Part shown: positions 47,466 to 59,547 of the stretch, one piece after another | Layout: each line of letters opens with the position of its first letter | Position numbering within the stretch: the stretch's first letter is position 1 | Assembly: GCF_026914265.1 (NCBI RefSeq) | Contig: NC_069132.1 | Coordinates: 70,508,993-70,572,992 of the forward strand | Length of the DNA stretch: 64,000 bases | Direction of reading: 5' to 3' | DNA from: Mya arenaria | Lineage: Eukaryota > Mollusca > Bivalvia > Myida > Myidae | Made by a program: the position numbers and the translations under genes | The notes under the pieces: generated by a model | The model's input: the letters and a program-made list of their open reading frames with translations, nothing else | The model's database searches: none | What the model was told of the DNA's origin: nothing

Positions 47466-48483
47466 TACCAAATTAAAATAAGGATTTTCTAAATTTGTTT
47501 GCAACGCATGCTGAAGTCCTTAAATTTAATGCCAAACAACATCATGCCAGCAACATATAACTAAATCATTACATGTAATAAGTCATAAATCATAAACAGA
47601 AACTTATATCGCAACAGTTTGTGACAATAATCAATAACAAATATATATATCAAAATTCATGTTTCCAGGTTAATGGCGTAACTGCACGATTTTGTACACA
47701 AGACAGAACAAAACAAAATGATGCGTAAAAATGAGCCAACTAAGTAACAGACATTATTGTATCCTCTAACAAAAGAATAAATGTAACAAAATATACATAA
47801 AATTGTTATGTTCCTTGCAATAGAAACAAATCTGAACTAAAATTTCCATACCCGAATTTTTTGGTCCCAATACAGGTTGAAAATTACCAATTAAGTAAAT
47901 AAAACTAAATGTTTCATAGCCCTTACAGTTGTTTCATCGATTAATTTCTAGACAATTTCAAACCATAATTATATCACTGATTAATTAGTATTCAAAAATC
48001 AGAAGTCCAGTGTTTTCTATTTAATGTGGTTGAATATATGTATTTTAAACATCAAAATGATTTATTTGACGCTATTTTCTATGATAAAAGAATTTTTTTT
48101 CTTTGCATAGTGGACATAAATATGGCATTTCTACATGCATTTATTGGTTAACATGACATGGACCACTTATAAAATCTGTAACAATGTCACACAGAATCTG
48201 TTTCACAATTAGAATAGAACACTAATAAAATTTGTAACAGTGTCACACAGAATCTGTAACACAATTAACAAAATCTGTAACAATGTAAAGGGCCTGTGCA
48301 ATTTCCATAAACCAGTTACCTACACACAACTCATTCAGGTGCATTTAAACAGCAGAATTTTCTAGCTCATTCACAAATTGGGATCATAACATTCCAGAGT
48401 TTACAAACGTCTTTAGATTCAGAAAAAAATTCGTCCTCGTTTTAACAGGTGGTCACTAGCTAATTGTTGTCATGGTAACCATA
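47466..48483. other. AT-rich stretch with a short tandem repeat
   Basis: Mostly featureless. At 48168-48293 about 2.5 units of ~56 bp with ATCTGTAACAATGTCACACA are tandem. No gene seen. Confidence 0.5.
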
Positions 48484-48534
48484 TCACACTGATGTTCCCG
48501 TTCCTGCTTCGTTTAAGCTACTCTGGGAAGACGC
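48484..48534 (-). CDS. Candidate terminal exon, 16 codons
   Basis: After an acceptor (ATTGTGTTTCAG) at 48535 comes ASSQSSLNEAGTGTSV and TGA. It is in phase 0 with the end of the kinesin exon at 51443-51559, so splicing between them would be open, giving a motor cut short just after the P-loop region. It could equally be the last exon of a different gene or chance. No downstream polyadenylation signal was confirmed. Confidence 0.3.
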   Translation of the reverse strand, partial: ASSQSSLNEAGTGTSV

Positions 48535-49489
48535 CTGAAACACAATAAAAAGAAAACATTAAACACTGCGTTTTAAAATATGAAAAAATCGAAGTTTCTT
48601 GTTCATGATAAATATACTACCTTGCTAAATGCACATAACACTGATATTAGGAAAATACTCTGAAAGTAAACAAACTAAGTTCAAAGCAACATAATATTTG
48701 ATACACAGTGGGATAATTTACATGATTGTGCACTTAAAATCATGCTGATATCTATCAAACTCATGTCTGCCAATCTCAAGACGCGACAAAGGAAAAAGAA
48801 TTTACAAAGGAACCAAAGACATGAAACAAAAAAATGAACAAGAGAATCACATATATATAGTTCTCAGGTTTGACTGGTTTTCTCAAAAGATCAATTTAGG
48901 TCATAACTTCAGAATTGTGTGACCCAAAGTAAGTGATTTGCTATAATAAATATGCACTGTAATTGTTAAAGAGTGGACCAAGTTTCATGTGAATTTCTTG
49001 ATTTCCTTGACCTCATTTGTGCTTAAAGGCTATGCCGAAATGTTGACTTGAACAGAAATTTTAAATGGGTAAAACACAACACTAAACTGACCGGCTTAAA
49101 TCAACAGAAGTTTTCTGTCTCCAGATCATATCAGAACCTAACGAGACATGAAACTTTTGTTGACCGTATATAAATCAAAATTACATTGGACTCATACAAT
49201 GGCAGACATGAGCATGTTAGCTTTATAATATCAAGTGCTAGCAATGAATCTCCTCCCATCTTCAAGCTGCTTGCTCTGAAAGTCCAAAATACATTTCCCA
49301 CAAGTATTCTAGGCTAACTTCCACTCAAACTATCCAGATCACAAGGTCATTATTGTCTGTATCATTCAAAAGCATGTCTCATTTCAACAACTCTTAAATT
49401 CTGTATCATGATAAAAATGCAAACATCTTTAAAAATGGTAAAAGCAAAACAGCAGTCATTATCAACACACAAAGTTTATCAAGAGACAT
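48535..49489. other. Intronic stretch, no exon seen
   Basis: AT-rich; contains a dispersed bivalve-type repeat at 48865-49030 ('gatcaatttaggtcataact', 'ccaagtttcatgtgaatttc'). Confidence 0.45.
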
Positions 49490-49870
49490 AACTCTACCAG
49501 AACTACCCTCAATGTGGTTTGGCTCACTTCAATTACTAGGTTGCATATATTATCACATTTGAACATGTGTACCAAGTTTCAATTGAATATGCAAACACTT
49601 GTCTGTTACCCTAAGTTTATCCAGAGACCATAACTTGACCAGAATTGCCTTCAATGTGGTTTGGCTCACATCAAATACTAGGTTGCATATTGTCACATTT
49701 GAACATGTGTACCAAGTTTCAAATGAATATGCTAACACTTGTCCATTCCTCTCTGGTTACCAAGGGCCATAACTCCACATGAACACTTCTTTAATACAAA
49801 GTGGGTACTAGTATGCATATTTTTAAATATGAACTTGTGTACCAAGTTTCAAATGAACATCATGAACAGT
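49490..49870. repeat. ~128-bp tandem repeat, three units
   Basis: Units begin at ~49490, ~49620 and ~49745, each with CATAACT, AATGTGGTTTGGCTCAC, TACTAGGTTGCATAT and TGTGTACCAAGTTTCAA in order; the third unit is diverged. It resembles the 'ccataactc' dispersed repeat class of bivalves. Confidence 0.8.
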
Positions 49871-50718
49871 TTTTTTAAAAGAACCAAAATAAAAAAGCCA
49901 CAAGGACAAGTAAACGAAACAAAGGCTATAACGATACTTCTGTTGTTGTTTTTGTTAAAGAACTGTGAAGCTTATCATTAAGTAAATTTACAATTTCAAT
50001 GTTTGCCACTATGAGAAAAACTTTAAGTTTTACTTTTAGTAAGAATCAATTTTAAAGGAAGATAAGAAAAAACTTTTCAACCTAACATAAAGTATAACAA
50101 AAAAATATGCCATATCATAACAGAATAAAGTGCCCCAAATAAACTTGCTTGTGCTAGATGTAGACAAAATATAACATTGTGATCAGTTGAAAATAGCATG
50201 CACAATCACCTTAAAAGTGTTCTGTTCTGTTCTGTTCAAAACTATGTAATTCCATAATCAACATGACGCAAACTTGAGCCTCACAGGGCCTCGTCAGTTG
50301 AATAGTTAAAGGTTGTTAGTCAGAGATGTCAATTAATCCGTTGGATTATGCACCTTTGTACATTTATTTATTGATGATAATCAATTGAATGCGTCCTGTT
50401 AATTAAAAATTATTATCAAAACAAAAACATTCCTGTGTTGTTAATTTTTTTTATATATATAGATGTAAAAGAGCATTTGCAATTCAGCTGCAAAAATGAA
50501 AATCGAATGTTAAAAATATAAAGCATTAATATTTGCAATCTTCGCTAATTGTCAAGAATATAGTAACTGTTGCTCTTTTTAAGTAAAAAGTGTGTGCTTC
50601 ACCAAGCAAGTTTGACTTGAAAAAGTGATATACCTGACCCCTGACTCAGATCTAAAATCATATGAAGGTCAGTGAAAATTAATCTTACCTACAAAATGAC
50701 AATTTCTTAAATGATTAA

Positions 50719-50955
50719 AGTGGCACTCTCACAGATTTAACGTGTTGACAACTTTTAATTTTTTGTCTTGGAAAGAGCCAATTTGCGTTATTATCTTAAA
50801 ACCAGTGATATTATTGACTGCTGACAAAAGATCAGATTGCAGTTTTTCATAGTTACGTTTAAAAATAAATAATATATGTCTAAAAGCGTTAGTAACGCTT
50901 TAGGAAAATGCATAAAACATATTTTTTTGGACAGAAATATGAAAACCTAGACATG
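50719..50955. mobile_element. Truncated piggyBac-like MITE (family of 20502-20858)
   Basis: TTAA at 50715 is followed by AGTGGCACTCTCACAGATTT, then TTTTTTGTCTTGGAA and GCGTTAGTAACGCTTTAGG, matching the left two thirds of the 20.5-kb element. The right end is missing. Confidence 0.75.
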
Positions 50956-51052
50956 CAGACACATAAAAGCACATTTTAAGAAAATTTTGGCATGTTGCTG
51001 GTAAACTTCTGATATAAACCTTGAAAACAGATTATTTTCCAACAGAACGTAG

Positions 51053-51150
51053 TTAATGGGGCTAGACACCAGATCGGCAAATACATAATAATAATATTTC
51101 CACAAAAGGAGCCAAAATTGTCAATAGGAGCTAGTATGAGGCTGAGGATA
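51053..51150. mobile_element. Truncated MITE (family of 47093-47461)
   Basis: TTAA at 51052-51055 is followed by TGGGGCTAGACACCAGATC, matching the left end of the 47-kb element; an AAAATTGTCAA block follows. The right end is not seen. Confidence 0.6.
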
Positions 51151-51442
51151 CATCATATTTCAAGATTTAAGTAATTAACTTTGTTGCTGTCTTGTAGCTT
51201 GTTTTAAACTAAGAGCATAATGGTTGCCCAGATATATAATAATGTGTAGATTTAATTTGCAAGTGAAAGTCACTTTATTAGTACAGATACATATATACCG
51301 ACTCTTAAGAGTGGGCCACAAGCTGGTTTGGATACTGGATTCATTCTTTTTTGATTCTATGATATTGTTTTTCAATTATAATTGTAAGCTGAAATTTTCT
51401 AAAGACAAAACGTTCTGTTATTTATGCTGTAAGCTGACTTAC

Positions 51443-51559
51443 CGGATATCCCATCATTGTGTGTGTCTTGCCAGAGCCTGTCTGCCCGTACGCGAACACG
51501 CAGGCGTTAAACCCGCCGAACGCATTGTGGAGAACCTGTGCACCAAGATCATTGAAGAC
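51443..51559 (-). CDS. Kinesin motor domain exon with P-loop
   Basis: 39 in-frame codons between a CAG acceptor (51560-51562) and a GTAAGT donor (51437-51442). They read [20 protein letters not shown], then [29 protein letters not shown] is the Walker A of kinesins; the preceding VF-DLG...AF-G-NACVF block is closest, from memory, to kinesin-3-type motors such as KIF16B. Phase is 0 on both sides. It joins seamlessly to the exon at 60851-60964 across a 9.3-kb intron. Kinesins move along microtubules using ATP. The rest of the motor (switch regions) is not recognised in the window. Confidence 0.93.
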
Positions 51560-53432
51560 CTGAAATAGTTTGTAATCACACATTGCCGAGGGTTGAATAT
51601 TTTAAAGAGAAATTTAACAATACTTTTGGAATTTTATATGAGTACATGGGCGGATTCAGGAATTGACGTTAGAGGGGGCGTAACTTAGGGGCGCATCCTT
51701 TTGACATGCGCCCCTCTCTCAGAACCGAAAGTATATGGTATAAACTGTTTGCATAGGGATTTGGGATTACTCCATCAAGAAAATTTGAACAATTTGTAGT
51801 CGGAAATGATAATGAGCGTATTACTTTTTTTTCTCCAATATTGACATAAAAAGTAAACTTGGACTATTTTAGAGGGGTTGTGCGCCTGGTGAGCCCCCCC
51901 TCTAAATCAACTAGAAGAGTTGATTAAATGTTATTGTTTTTTTACACATTAGCGTGATACAATCCATTTTGGCACTTTTGTTTTCCCGTCCTTTACAGGA
52001 CTCAGTCATGCCTACCATAGGGTAAGACAGTAAATAAAAATTAATTTTGTGAAATGTGAACAAAATAGTTGTAACAATGATAAAACGTCATCACATGTCC
52101 AAATAAAAGCTGCGCCGTTTACATTTATTGTAAAATGTAACTAAAAGATGAAATGCTCTTTTCTGCCGAGAGGCGTACCGTGTCGTTATGTAGTAATGCA
52201 TTTGAAAATGGAATGATTTTAGGCTTAAAATTACAAAATTCTGTTTAAATAAGTATCTGACAGTTACAGTTTGGGCTTTTGTTCAGCAATTATAGCAAGT
52301 AAAGTCCATCAATTTTATCAATGTTTGAAAATAAAATTAATTATCGTCAGTATAAAATATGTGGACAAGTCTCTTTTTCATATTTTTTTTTACTAAAAAT
52401 ATATTTACCGAGGACAGCATCCATTCAATGCAGATTAAAACGACAAAATTTGCAAAATGTTAGGGAAAACAATTATATACATTGTTATTGCTGAAGTAAC
52501 TGTGCATGATACTGTTTTATGTCATAAAATAGGCTTATTTCCATACAAAATAATTCCGATCTCTACAAAAAGAATTTCAAGTAAAGCCTTAATTTTAAGC
52601 TACACTCACATCCCGGATCAAAAGATATCTCAATCTGGGATGATCATAGGTGAATTTAAGTCTAACAGTTGCAAAACATAGTCACAGACCCAACATTTTT
52701 AGGCACCAGTCAACAGATGAATAATCGTTGGAGCAACATGGAGCAACATGGAGCCAACACTGCGGTACCACCACGGCATCCATCCGTGTTCATCTGTCTT
52801 TTGCCCATTATTAACTGTGTATGGTCCGGAGTGCTCCAGGATCCTTGTTCAACACGACATGCCGGATCGCCAAGGATCAACACTTTGTCACTACGGACTC
52901 ACCCTGTTCCAACAGGGTTGCTACACGGACTGTCCTGGACTACCCCAAATTGAAAACTCCTCCTGGACAGTCCGTGACGTCTGAATAGCATTTATTTGTA
53001 ATTTTAATATTACCAGGGTGGTGTCCCAGACCATCCAGGACCAGTGTCAGACAAGCCCAGATCCAATGCGGATCTTACACACTAAACTGACCCTTAGGAT
53101 TGGCCAAATTTAAGTCGGGGATGATCCTTAACAGTACGGAAGGTCAATGTGACTGGGGCTTTAAGTGTAGAACAATGATATACAAATAGGTATCCCTTCA
53201 GAACAAAAGCTACATTCAACTGACAACAAATTGGTTAATAATTCATCAATAATCACCACTGATCAATTAAATTACAACTGGTAAGCGTGATCTCTAAACA
53301 CAGTATGATGAAAACCTTCACATGGAAAAGAATAAAATTTCAAAAAAGAATACCTAATAATTACAGAAGTCTCATTTTAAAGGCTTTGTAATGACAATAT
53401 TGAATAGAATATTAAACTGTTTAGGTCATCAT
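51560..53432. other. Kinesin intron, first part
   Basis: Contains a possible decayed MITE at 51650-51912 (TTAGAGGGGGCG inverted as GCTCACCAGGCG/TTTAGAGGGGGGGCTC) and a GC-richer patch at 52680-53160. That patch holds an 11-bp perfect hairpin stem, ACGGACTGTCC (52933) with GGACAGTCCGT (52966). No exon seen. Confidence 0.45.
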
Positions 53433-53837
53433 TAAAAAAATGTTGGTTTGCTGTGCTCCGACCGACTCATCGAAATAAACCCCGACCCAATCTTTTTTAT
53501 CGCTACCGCTGCCGTTTTTTGTTTGTTTTGTTTTTGAAATTTTTATTCTTTTATTATTTTTTTGTTGTTGTCTCATTTCGTTTCTTTGGGTCAATTTTGC
53601 GTTTGGTCCTTTGATGCTCTACAGACTACAACCGTGTTGTACTGCCAATCTGCAAACCCTGCAATGGTTCTCTGGTTGAATTCTCAGTGCTGTTATCTAA
53701 AATATGCATGCCCCTTACATCAGACTTAGGGTCATATAGATTTGTCTTTGTCGTCTGTAAAAAAGAAAAAAAAATCCCTCCCTACCTACCCACCCCAAAA
53801 ATTGTGGGTAGGAGCACCGCAAACCAACATTTTTTTA
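53433..53837. mobile_element. Candidate MITE with 25-bp inverted ends
   Basis: The left end TAAAAAAATGTTGGTTTGCT (continuing GTGCTCC) is inverted at the right end as TAAAAAAATGTTGGTTTGCG (GTGCTCC). The interior has T-rich runs. Target duplication unclear. Confidence 0.65.
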
Positions 53838-54529
53838 TTGATGGCCTTAATAATACATTTCTGTTCCAACTGAGAATTATGAATCATACTAGGATTGTCA
53901 TGTTCAATTATGTAATACAATCAATTTTCAATCACATGAAAATATCTATTGATTGAGAATGAGACCGGATATTTTAATGACGTCAAGTTTAAAATTAATG
54001 ACTCAGTCACATAGCCCGGCCGATGAGGTTCCGATGAGCCAGCGATGCGATTTTCACCGAACACCGGCCGGACACCGGCCGGACATCTGTGGCGTTTGTT
54101 GCTTAAAACCGCATCGGTGGCAGCTCGGTGAAATTTTAACTTCGGAGCTAAATTTCACCGGGCTCTCACCGAGCTCCCTCATCGCAGCCCCATCGTAACC
54201 ACATCGGAAAACACGTCGGCCGGTGCACGGCCGAGTATCGGCCGGTGTCCCGTGCATCTGAGACAACCAGAGGACGAGGTTTTTTTAACGGACACCGGCC
54301 GAGCTCCGACCGAGCTCCGGCCGATGTGGGACAGAGCCTTGGAAAGTATAGTACCGGTGGCTGACCGATGTAAGGGACACCGGCCGATGCTCGGCCGGAA
54401 CTCGGCCGAAACTCGGCCGTTACCCGGCCGGATATCTCTGCTAGTATATATACTGTTCGCTCCTGTCTGTGTACAGCATTCAGCAAGTTGTATCCACACG
54501 ATTCACTCTTGACAGACTTTATAAACAGG

Positions 54530-54949
54530 ATGCCAAAATTAGTCAAGGAAAGTGATGGAGATGAGAAGAATTGCGGCAAGAAGAGGCAGCAGCCAGCTAG
54601 CAGCAAGAAAAAGGGCCAGAAGAAGCAGAAGACGCTAGCAGTGAAGACCAGAAAATCTCCCCGAAAGAGGATACAAGAGGAAGAAGGCGGTGCCAGTGGT
54701 ACGGAGGGGGAGCAATCAGAGATATCCGATGCTGAGTCCATGGCGTCCCGGGCGTCCCAGGCGTCCCAGGCGTCAAAGTCGTCGCAGTACAAGCCCACGT
54801 CCTCGTCCAAGTCCAAGTCCAAGTCCAAGTCCTCGTCGGCGTCTGCGTCGCGGCGAGCCGTTGGTGTGCCGATAGAGGAGATCACCCAAGACCAGATGCA
54901 AAATCTTGCCATGGCACACTCCCGGCAGGACTGCAAAAGTAATTCTTGA
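54530..54949 (+). CDS. Small basic/Ser-rich protein of the Harbinger element
   Basis: 139 codons from the ATG MPKLVKESDGDEKNCG. Lys-rich first third (KKKGQKKQKT, TRKSPRKR), acidic middle (EEEGGASGTEGEQSE) and a Ser/Lys repeat (SKSKSKSKSSSASAS). Harbinger elements usually encode a second, Myb/SANT-type protein. No Myb helix is visible, so this could be its disordered N-terminus, or an unrelated frame. It overlaps the 3' end of the transposase by 68 bases on the opposite strand. Confidence 0.45.
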   Translation: MPKLVKESDGDEKNCGKKRQQPASSKKKGQKKQKTLAVKTRKSPRKRIQEEEGGASGTEGEQSEISDAESMASRASQASQASKSSQYKPTSSSKSKSKSKSSSASASRRAVGVPIEEITQDQMQNLAMAHSRQDCKSNS

Positions 54950-56241
54950 GGTATGCGCGCAGTTCTTTGCCTGGTCCGGTCAATCTTGGTTCGTTCCCTG
55001 CTGCTTGCACATCTTCGAGCACGGCTTGGTCTCGCCATGCACCCGCGATGAACTGGCCCTGCTCATCTTCCCGGTCGAGATCGGCATACTGAATGTTGGG
55101 GTAACGAGTCCTCATGAGGTTGTGTAGGGTCATGCAGGCCATGACGGTCTTAGTAACTGTCGACGGTCTCATTCCCAGGGTTGTTAGAAGACTTATGAAG
55201 CGATTGGCAAGTATACCAAACGCATTTTCAACCACACGGCGTGCCCTGGAACACCGGTAATTGAAGATCCGCTCGTCCCGTGCCAGGTGACGATGAGGGT
55301 AGGGCTTTAACATGTATTGCCGAAGGGGGAAGGCGTCGTCTCCGACCATGTTGTAGGGTGTGTCCCGGTCGTCATTAGGCAGGGAATCCGGTTGGGGGAG
55401 TCCGATCGTTCCCTCACGAAGACCTGGCTCTAGCCGCGACCGGTTAAAGATGTCGGCATCGGAACACGACCCTGGTGACCCCACATCCACCCAGATGAAC
55501 TTGTAGTTCGAGTCTACCACCGCAAGCATGACGATAGAAAAGAAGCCTTTATAGTTGTAGTAGAGTGAGCCACTCTTGGGGGGCTTCTTGATTGCGACGT
55601 GCTTCCCATCGATCGCGCCACAACAGTGGGGGAAGTTCCACCTGTCTCCGAATCCCTCGGCCACCGGGCGCCATTCATCTTCTGTCTGGGGAGTGGCCCA
55701 CATCTCATCCTCGTATACGTCGTAGATGGCCTGACACACCTCGGGCTGAAAAGTGCGATGGTGTTGTGTGGGACACGAAACGCAATCGCAAGATCGTGGT
55801 ACCTGCTTCCGGTCGCCAAAAACCTCAAGGTGATTGCCAGCTTCAGCCCAGGGTCCAAGGGGGTTCGATGCCTGCAACAGAAGAGGATGAAATATGATTA
55901 AACCTTAGCAAGAATATAATGTGTACGTTATACTCTTGGTAATGCGGGGGCCAACTCGGTTAAGCAACTCATAGTACATCTGTGGCTCCATGTGGCGGAA
56001 GGCTTTGAAGTCGGCAGCGTGCTCGGCCTCGAGTTCCTTCATTAGAGTATCGTACTGGCCGAAAAGGGGTCTGGTCTAGGATCCACTCTCGCACCCACCA
56101 GCGTCTTTCTCTTCTGCGGGCCCTCTGTCGCTCCCTCTCGGCGGCTTCTAGTATTGCCGCCAGGACCAGGTTGTACTGGAACCTTGCTTGAGCCAGTTCG
56201 TGTTCGAGCAGTGCCATTTGAAGTCTCCTCGGTGCAGCCAT
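54882..56241 (-). pseudogene. Harbinger transposase (DDE_Tnp_4), frameshifted
   Basis: Starts MAAPRRLQMALLEHELAQ at 56241 with an Arg-rich stretch and WWVREWIL. A frameshift near 56075 moves to the RPLFGQYDTLMKELEAEH frame. A 55-bp GT/AG intron (55872-55926) joins ITKSIT to HRTPLDPGLKLAITLRF. A second frameshift near 55755 lies between RVPHNTIA and FQPEVCQAIYD. The remaining frame is open to the stop at 54882 and holds all three catalytic blocks: GAIDGKHVAIKKP, GSCSDADIF and VENAFGIL. Family members are ~400-450 residues. With two frameshifts the copy is probably inactive, but the sequence is otherwise well preserved, so it is young. Confidence 0.88.
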
Positions 56242-56645
56242 AGTGATGAACTGACAATGTCAGGTAGGAAGAACGGAATAGCTCGGCACCCAAGTCCGTG
56301 TTACATCGGACGAGCATCGGCCGGTCATTGTTCAGAGCCCGTTAACAACCCGGCCGGCGATCATACGGTGTCCTGTTACCTGCTCGGGTACCGGCCATAT
56401 TCCTTCCGATGTCCGGCCGACCTCCGGCCGGTAGTTGCTGCCACATCGGCAGAAAAAAAACTCATTTTGAGACAGACTCCGTACGGTCACCGGCCGGTGT
56501 TCGGTCGGTCGCCTGAAGATGTCCGGACGGAGTCCGTTCACGTCACCGAGCTCTGCTTCCGATGAGGAGAGCTCGGTGGCACCAAAAAAATCCACCGAGC
56601 TCTACCGATGCCGGACATCGGCCGGGCTATGTGACTGGGCCATAA

Positions 56646-58665
56646 GACCTCAATTATTGACGAGTAAGTATCTTTGGTTTTGGGTGTGGTAAATTACAAT
56701 CACCATATATATGATAATAAAAACATGTAAAACCCTTTCAAATATGTAATTGTTGTAGTTAAAAACGATATTTAAAACATGTGGAAAAAGACATTTTAAA
56801 CTTGCAATTTTCTGTAGACCTTATGAAGCGCTTAGGAAAACACAATAAACCAGTCTTATTCTGCCCCGTTAAGTGCTCGAACCGTGTTGTTTCTTAAAGT
56901 TAAATAAGGGCCGTAACTAAACAACTATACAAACAAGAGTTATGGGCCTTTCTATACGTGTGTATTGTCTCTGGCAATATGTGTGCCATTAGTTTAAATA
57001 TCTTGAACAGTGTTTGTCAAATTATGACCTTAAGGCTTTAGCACAATGATGTCGAAAACGACACGGAGCTATGACAATAATCTCAACATGTTCTCCAATA
57101 AAACTGACTAGCTGAAAATACCATTATAGTTTACCTTAATTGACCCTTATATTTGTACATGAGTGACATTTCCGCCTCATTGTGGTTTTCCGATTATGAA
57201 AAAAGTATTGACAGGTCAATCATAAAACAATTTAGTGCTTATCAGCCCGGAAATGCCTCATTAACTTAATGATCACTTTCAACCGGTATTTAAATAAACA
57301 CTATATTGTTTTTCTCAACCTAGTAGCATTTCTCAACCTAGTAGCATATTAACAGGAGTTGACTAAACTGCCCTTTAAAAACTCCAAGTGATTCAGAGCC
57401 AGAGGTGAGGAGGGGGGAATGAGGGAAAGGACCAGTTTCACTTCAAGAACAATAACAATAAATGGTTGGCCGGGATGGTTTGTGGGGGTAGTGAAATTAG
57501 AAAAGAGAGTATTTGCTTGAAACTCTATGGTCACTGCAGCATCGATTATATTGGAAAGGGCATTCATCAAATGTCAATCAAACATAAATTCCATCACAAG
57601 TTGTTTAATCAATTGAAAAGCGTTTTACAGGTAGTACACTTGTGTGTAAGGGTGGTTTTATTTGCACAGCCCACATCAGTTTCCGATATAAGATATAATT
57701 TTGAACAGGTTCGTACCAAAATGCCATATCATCGGTAAAAATGAATAAAAAATGAAATGGTGGTTTTATTATCAAATCTTTAATATTTGTTTTATTTGTT
57801 TGACTTTAGATAAGATTTCAATATAAAAGCTTATCAGACGGCGAACACTGAAACTGCAGGAATTTAAAGGCAATGTCAAAGAGAAAGGCTTGACGCCTTT
57901 TTAAGTATTTGATTTTCTTATGTTGGAACATAACTTAAATACCACTCAGATAAGCCATGGTCCAGAATCTCAGTTTTCAATGATTCAACTCTTCACATTT
58001 TCTTGTTGTTTATATATATTAAAACTTTAAAAAATTGAGTATAAAATTGGGGTTAATAAAAAAAAAGCATTATAACAAAGTAATCCAACTTTAATATATA
58101 ATTTGAAGAACGCTTTAACACTAATTATAAGCACTAAGTCATCCAATTGACATTTTAAAATAACAACTGAAAAAAACTGGCATTATTTCTGTTTTTTTTT
58201 CTTAAAGCCCTGCAGACAATGATTTGGGACTATTTTAATTATATATATATATTTTTATTTCATTTATATTATTTATTTAATTTTTTGAGGGAGGGGGAGT
58301 AGAGGGGGTAAACTCTAGCCTCAATTGTGAGTATAATTATGTTCTTGTTTCCAAAAAATGATATGATTTTTTTCATCTTGATTAATTTCATTATACAAGA
58401 TCAGAATAAAATAATCCTGTTCAGTACATATATATAAACATTAGAAGCCTAGTGCTAATAGTCCATTTGTATCACCACTTAATGTCTGAGCACTTTGGAA
58501 AAAAAAGATAAAATAAGGTTTTCGTTTATAAGGAAAGAATAAAGTTAATCTGCTTGTTATAAAATCAACTCCCAGGAAGTTTTATGAGTAATCTTTATGT
58601 TTGACGGAAAAAATAACCATGTTTCTTAAGTATTTCAAGTGGAAGAAGTCTATTTGTAAGATAAA
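56646..58665. other. Kinesin intron, featureless AT-rich stretch
   Basis: No exon or element recognised. Contains TA and T-runs (58200-58280) and a direct 'ctcaacctagtagcat' pair at 57315/57332. Confidence 0.45.
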
Positions 58666-58674
58666 ACATTCATA

Positions 58675-59120
58675 TTACCCCATTTATATGAGAAGATGTA
58701 CCCCAGGGGCAAATACCCACTGGCTGATTTGCCCTTGTAGGTATGGTTGCCCCAGGGGCAAACAGGTGCACATACACACATATACCCATTGGCAGATTAA
58801 CTCTTGAGGGTATGGTTGTCCCAGGGGCAACATGTGCACATACACAGAAAATACCAACTAGCAGATTTGCCCTGTTGGGTATGGTTGCCCTTGCACACAT
58901 ACAGACAAATATCAACTGGCAGATTTGCCCTGGTTGGTAAGGTTGCCCCAGGGGCAACATGTGCATATACACAAATACTCACTGGCAGATTTGCCCTTGA
59001 GGGTGTGGGTGCCCCAAGGTCAACATGTGCATATACAAACAAATGACCACTGAAAGATTTGCCCTTGTGGGTATGGTTGCCCCCGGGGCAAATGTTGGCC
59101 ATATAAATGGGGTATATGAT
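58675..59120. repeat. ~60-69-bp tandem array bounded by inverted repeats
   Basis: About six units with GGTATGGTTGCCCCAGGGGC, AA(C)ATGTGCACATACAC and CACTGGCAGATTTGCCCTTG. The array is flanked by TTACCCCATTTATATG (58675) and its inverted copy ATACCCCATTTATATGGCC (ending ~59116). Units contain the palindrome CCCCAGGGG/CCCCGGGG. This is probably a MITE whose core expanded in tandem. Confidence 0.8.
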
Positions 59121-59368
59121 ATAAAAAAAATCAATAAATTTGTCTTTTTTTAAGAGTTCAAAACTATGGTTGGTTAAGAACCAATAAGTAACCAGCTTTA
59201 AAACATCAACAGCCAATCTTAGGATAGTCTACTAGTCTAGAAATAGTTTTTAAGTGCAGCTGTTTTACATTCTTTTTCTGTTCCATTTAATGCTTCTATC
59301 AAAGGTTGACGGGGATTTTCACATAGAACTTGTTCAGATATTACGTAAGTTGTCTAATTGACAGGTAA

Positions 59369-59543
59369 TTAACGGTTTAGGCCTAAAATCTTAATTTTCG
59401 AACAGAAATATGAAAATCTACAATCTGATTTTTTGTCAGCAGTCTTGAATCATTGGTTTGCAGATATTTACGCAAAAATTTGATCTTTCCAAGACAAAAT
59501 AGTAAAAAAAGTTGTAAAATGTTATATCAGTGAGAATGAACAT
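59369..59543. mobile_element. Truncated piggyBac-like MITE (right half)
   Basis: Matches the right half of 20502-20858 (GAACAGAAATATGAAAATCT, GGTTTGCAGATATTTACGC, TTTCCAAGACAAAATAG) and ends by a TTAA at 59544-59547. The left half is missing. Confidence 0.75.
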
Positions 59544-59547
59544 TTAA

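Larger units (their letters stand above)
53999..56642. mobile_element. PIF/Harbinger DNA transposon, TAA target duplication
   Basis: 2644 bp with ends TGACTCAGTCACATAGCCCG and, inverted, TGGCCCAGTCACATAGCCCG, flanked by TAA (53996-53998 and 56643-56645), as expected for PIF/Harbinger. Both subterminal regions (54050-54430 and 56300-56625) are packed with CCGGCCG/GGACACCGGCCG motifs. The whole element is strikingly GC-rich against its AT-rich intron. It carries a minus-strand transposase and a small plus-strand frame. It is inserted in the kinesin intron. Confidence 0.92.
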
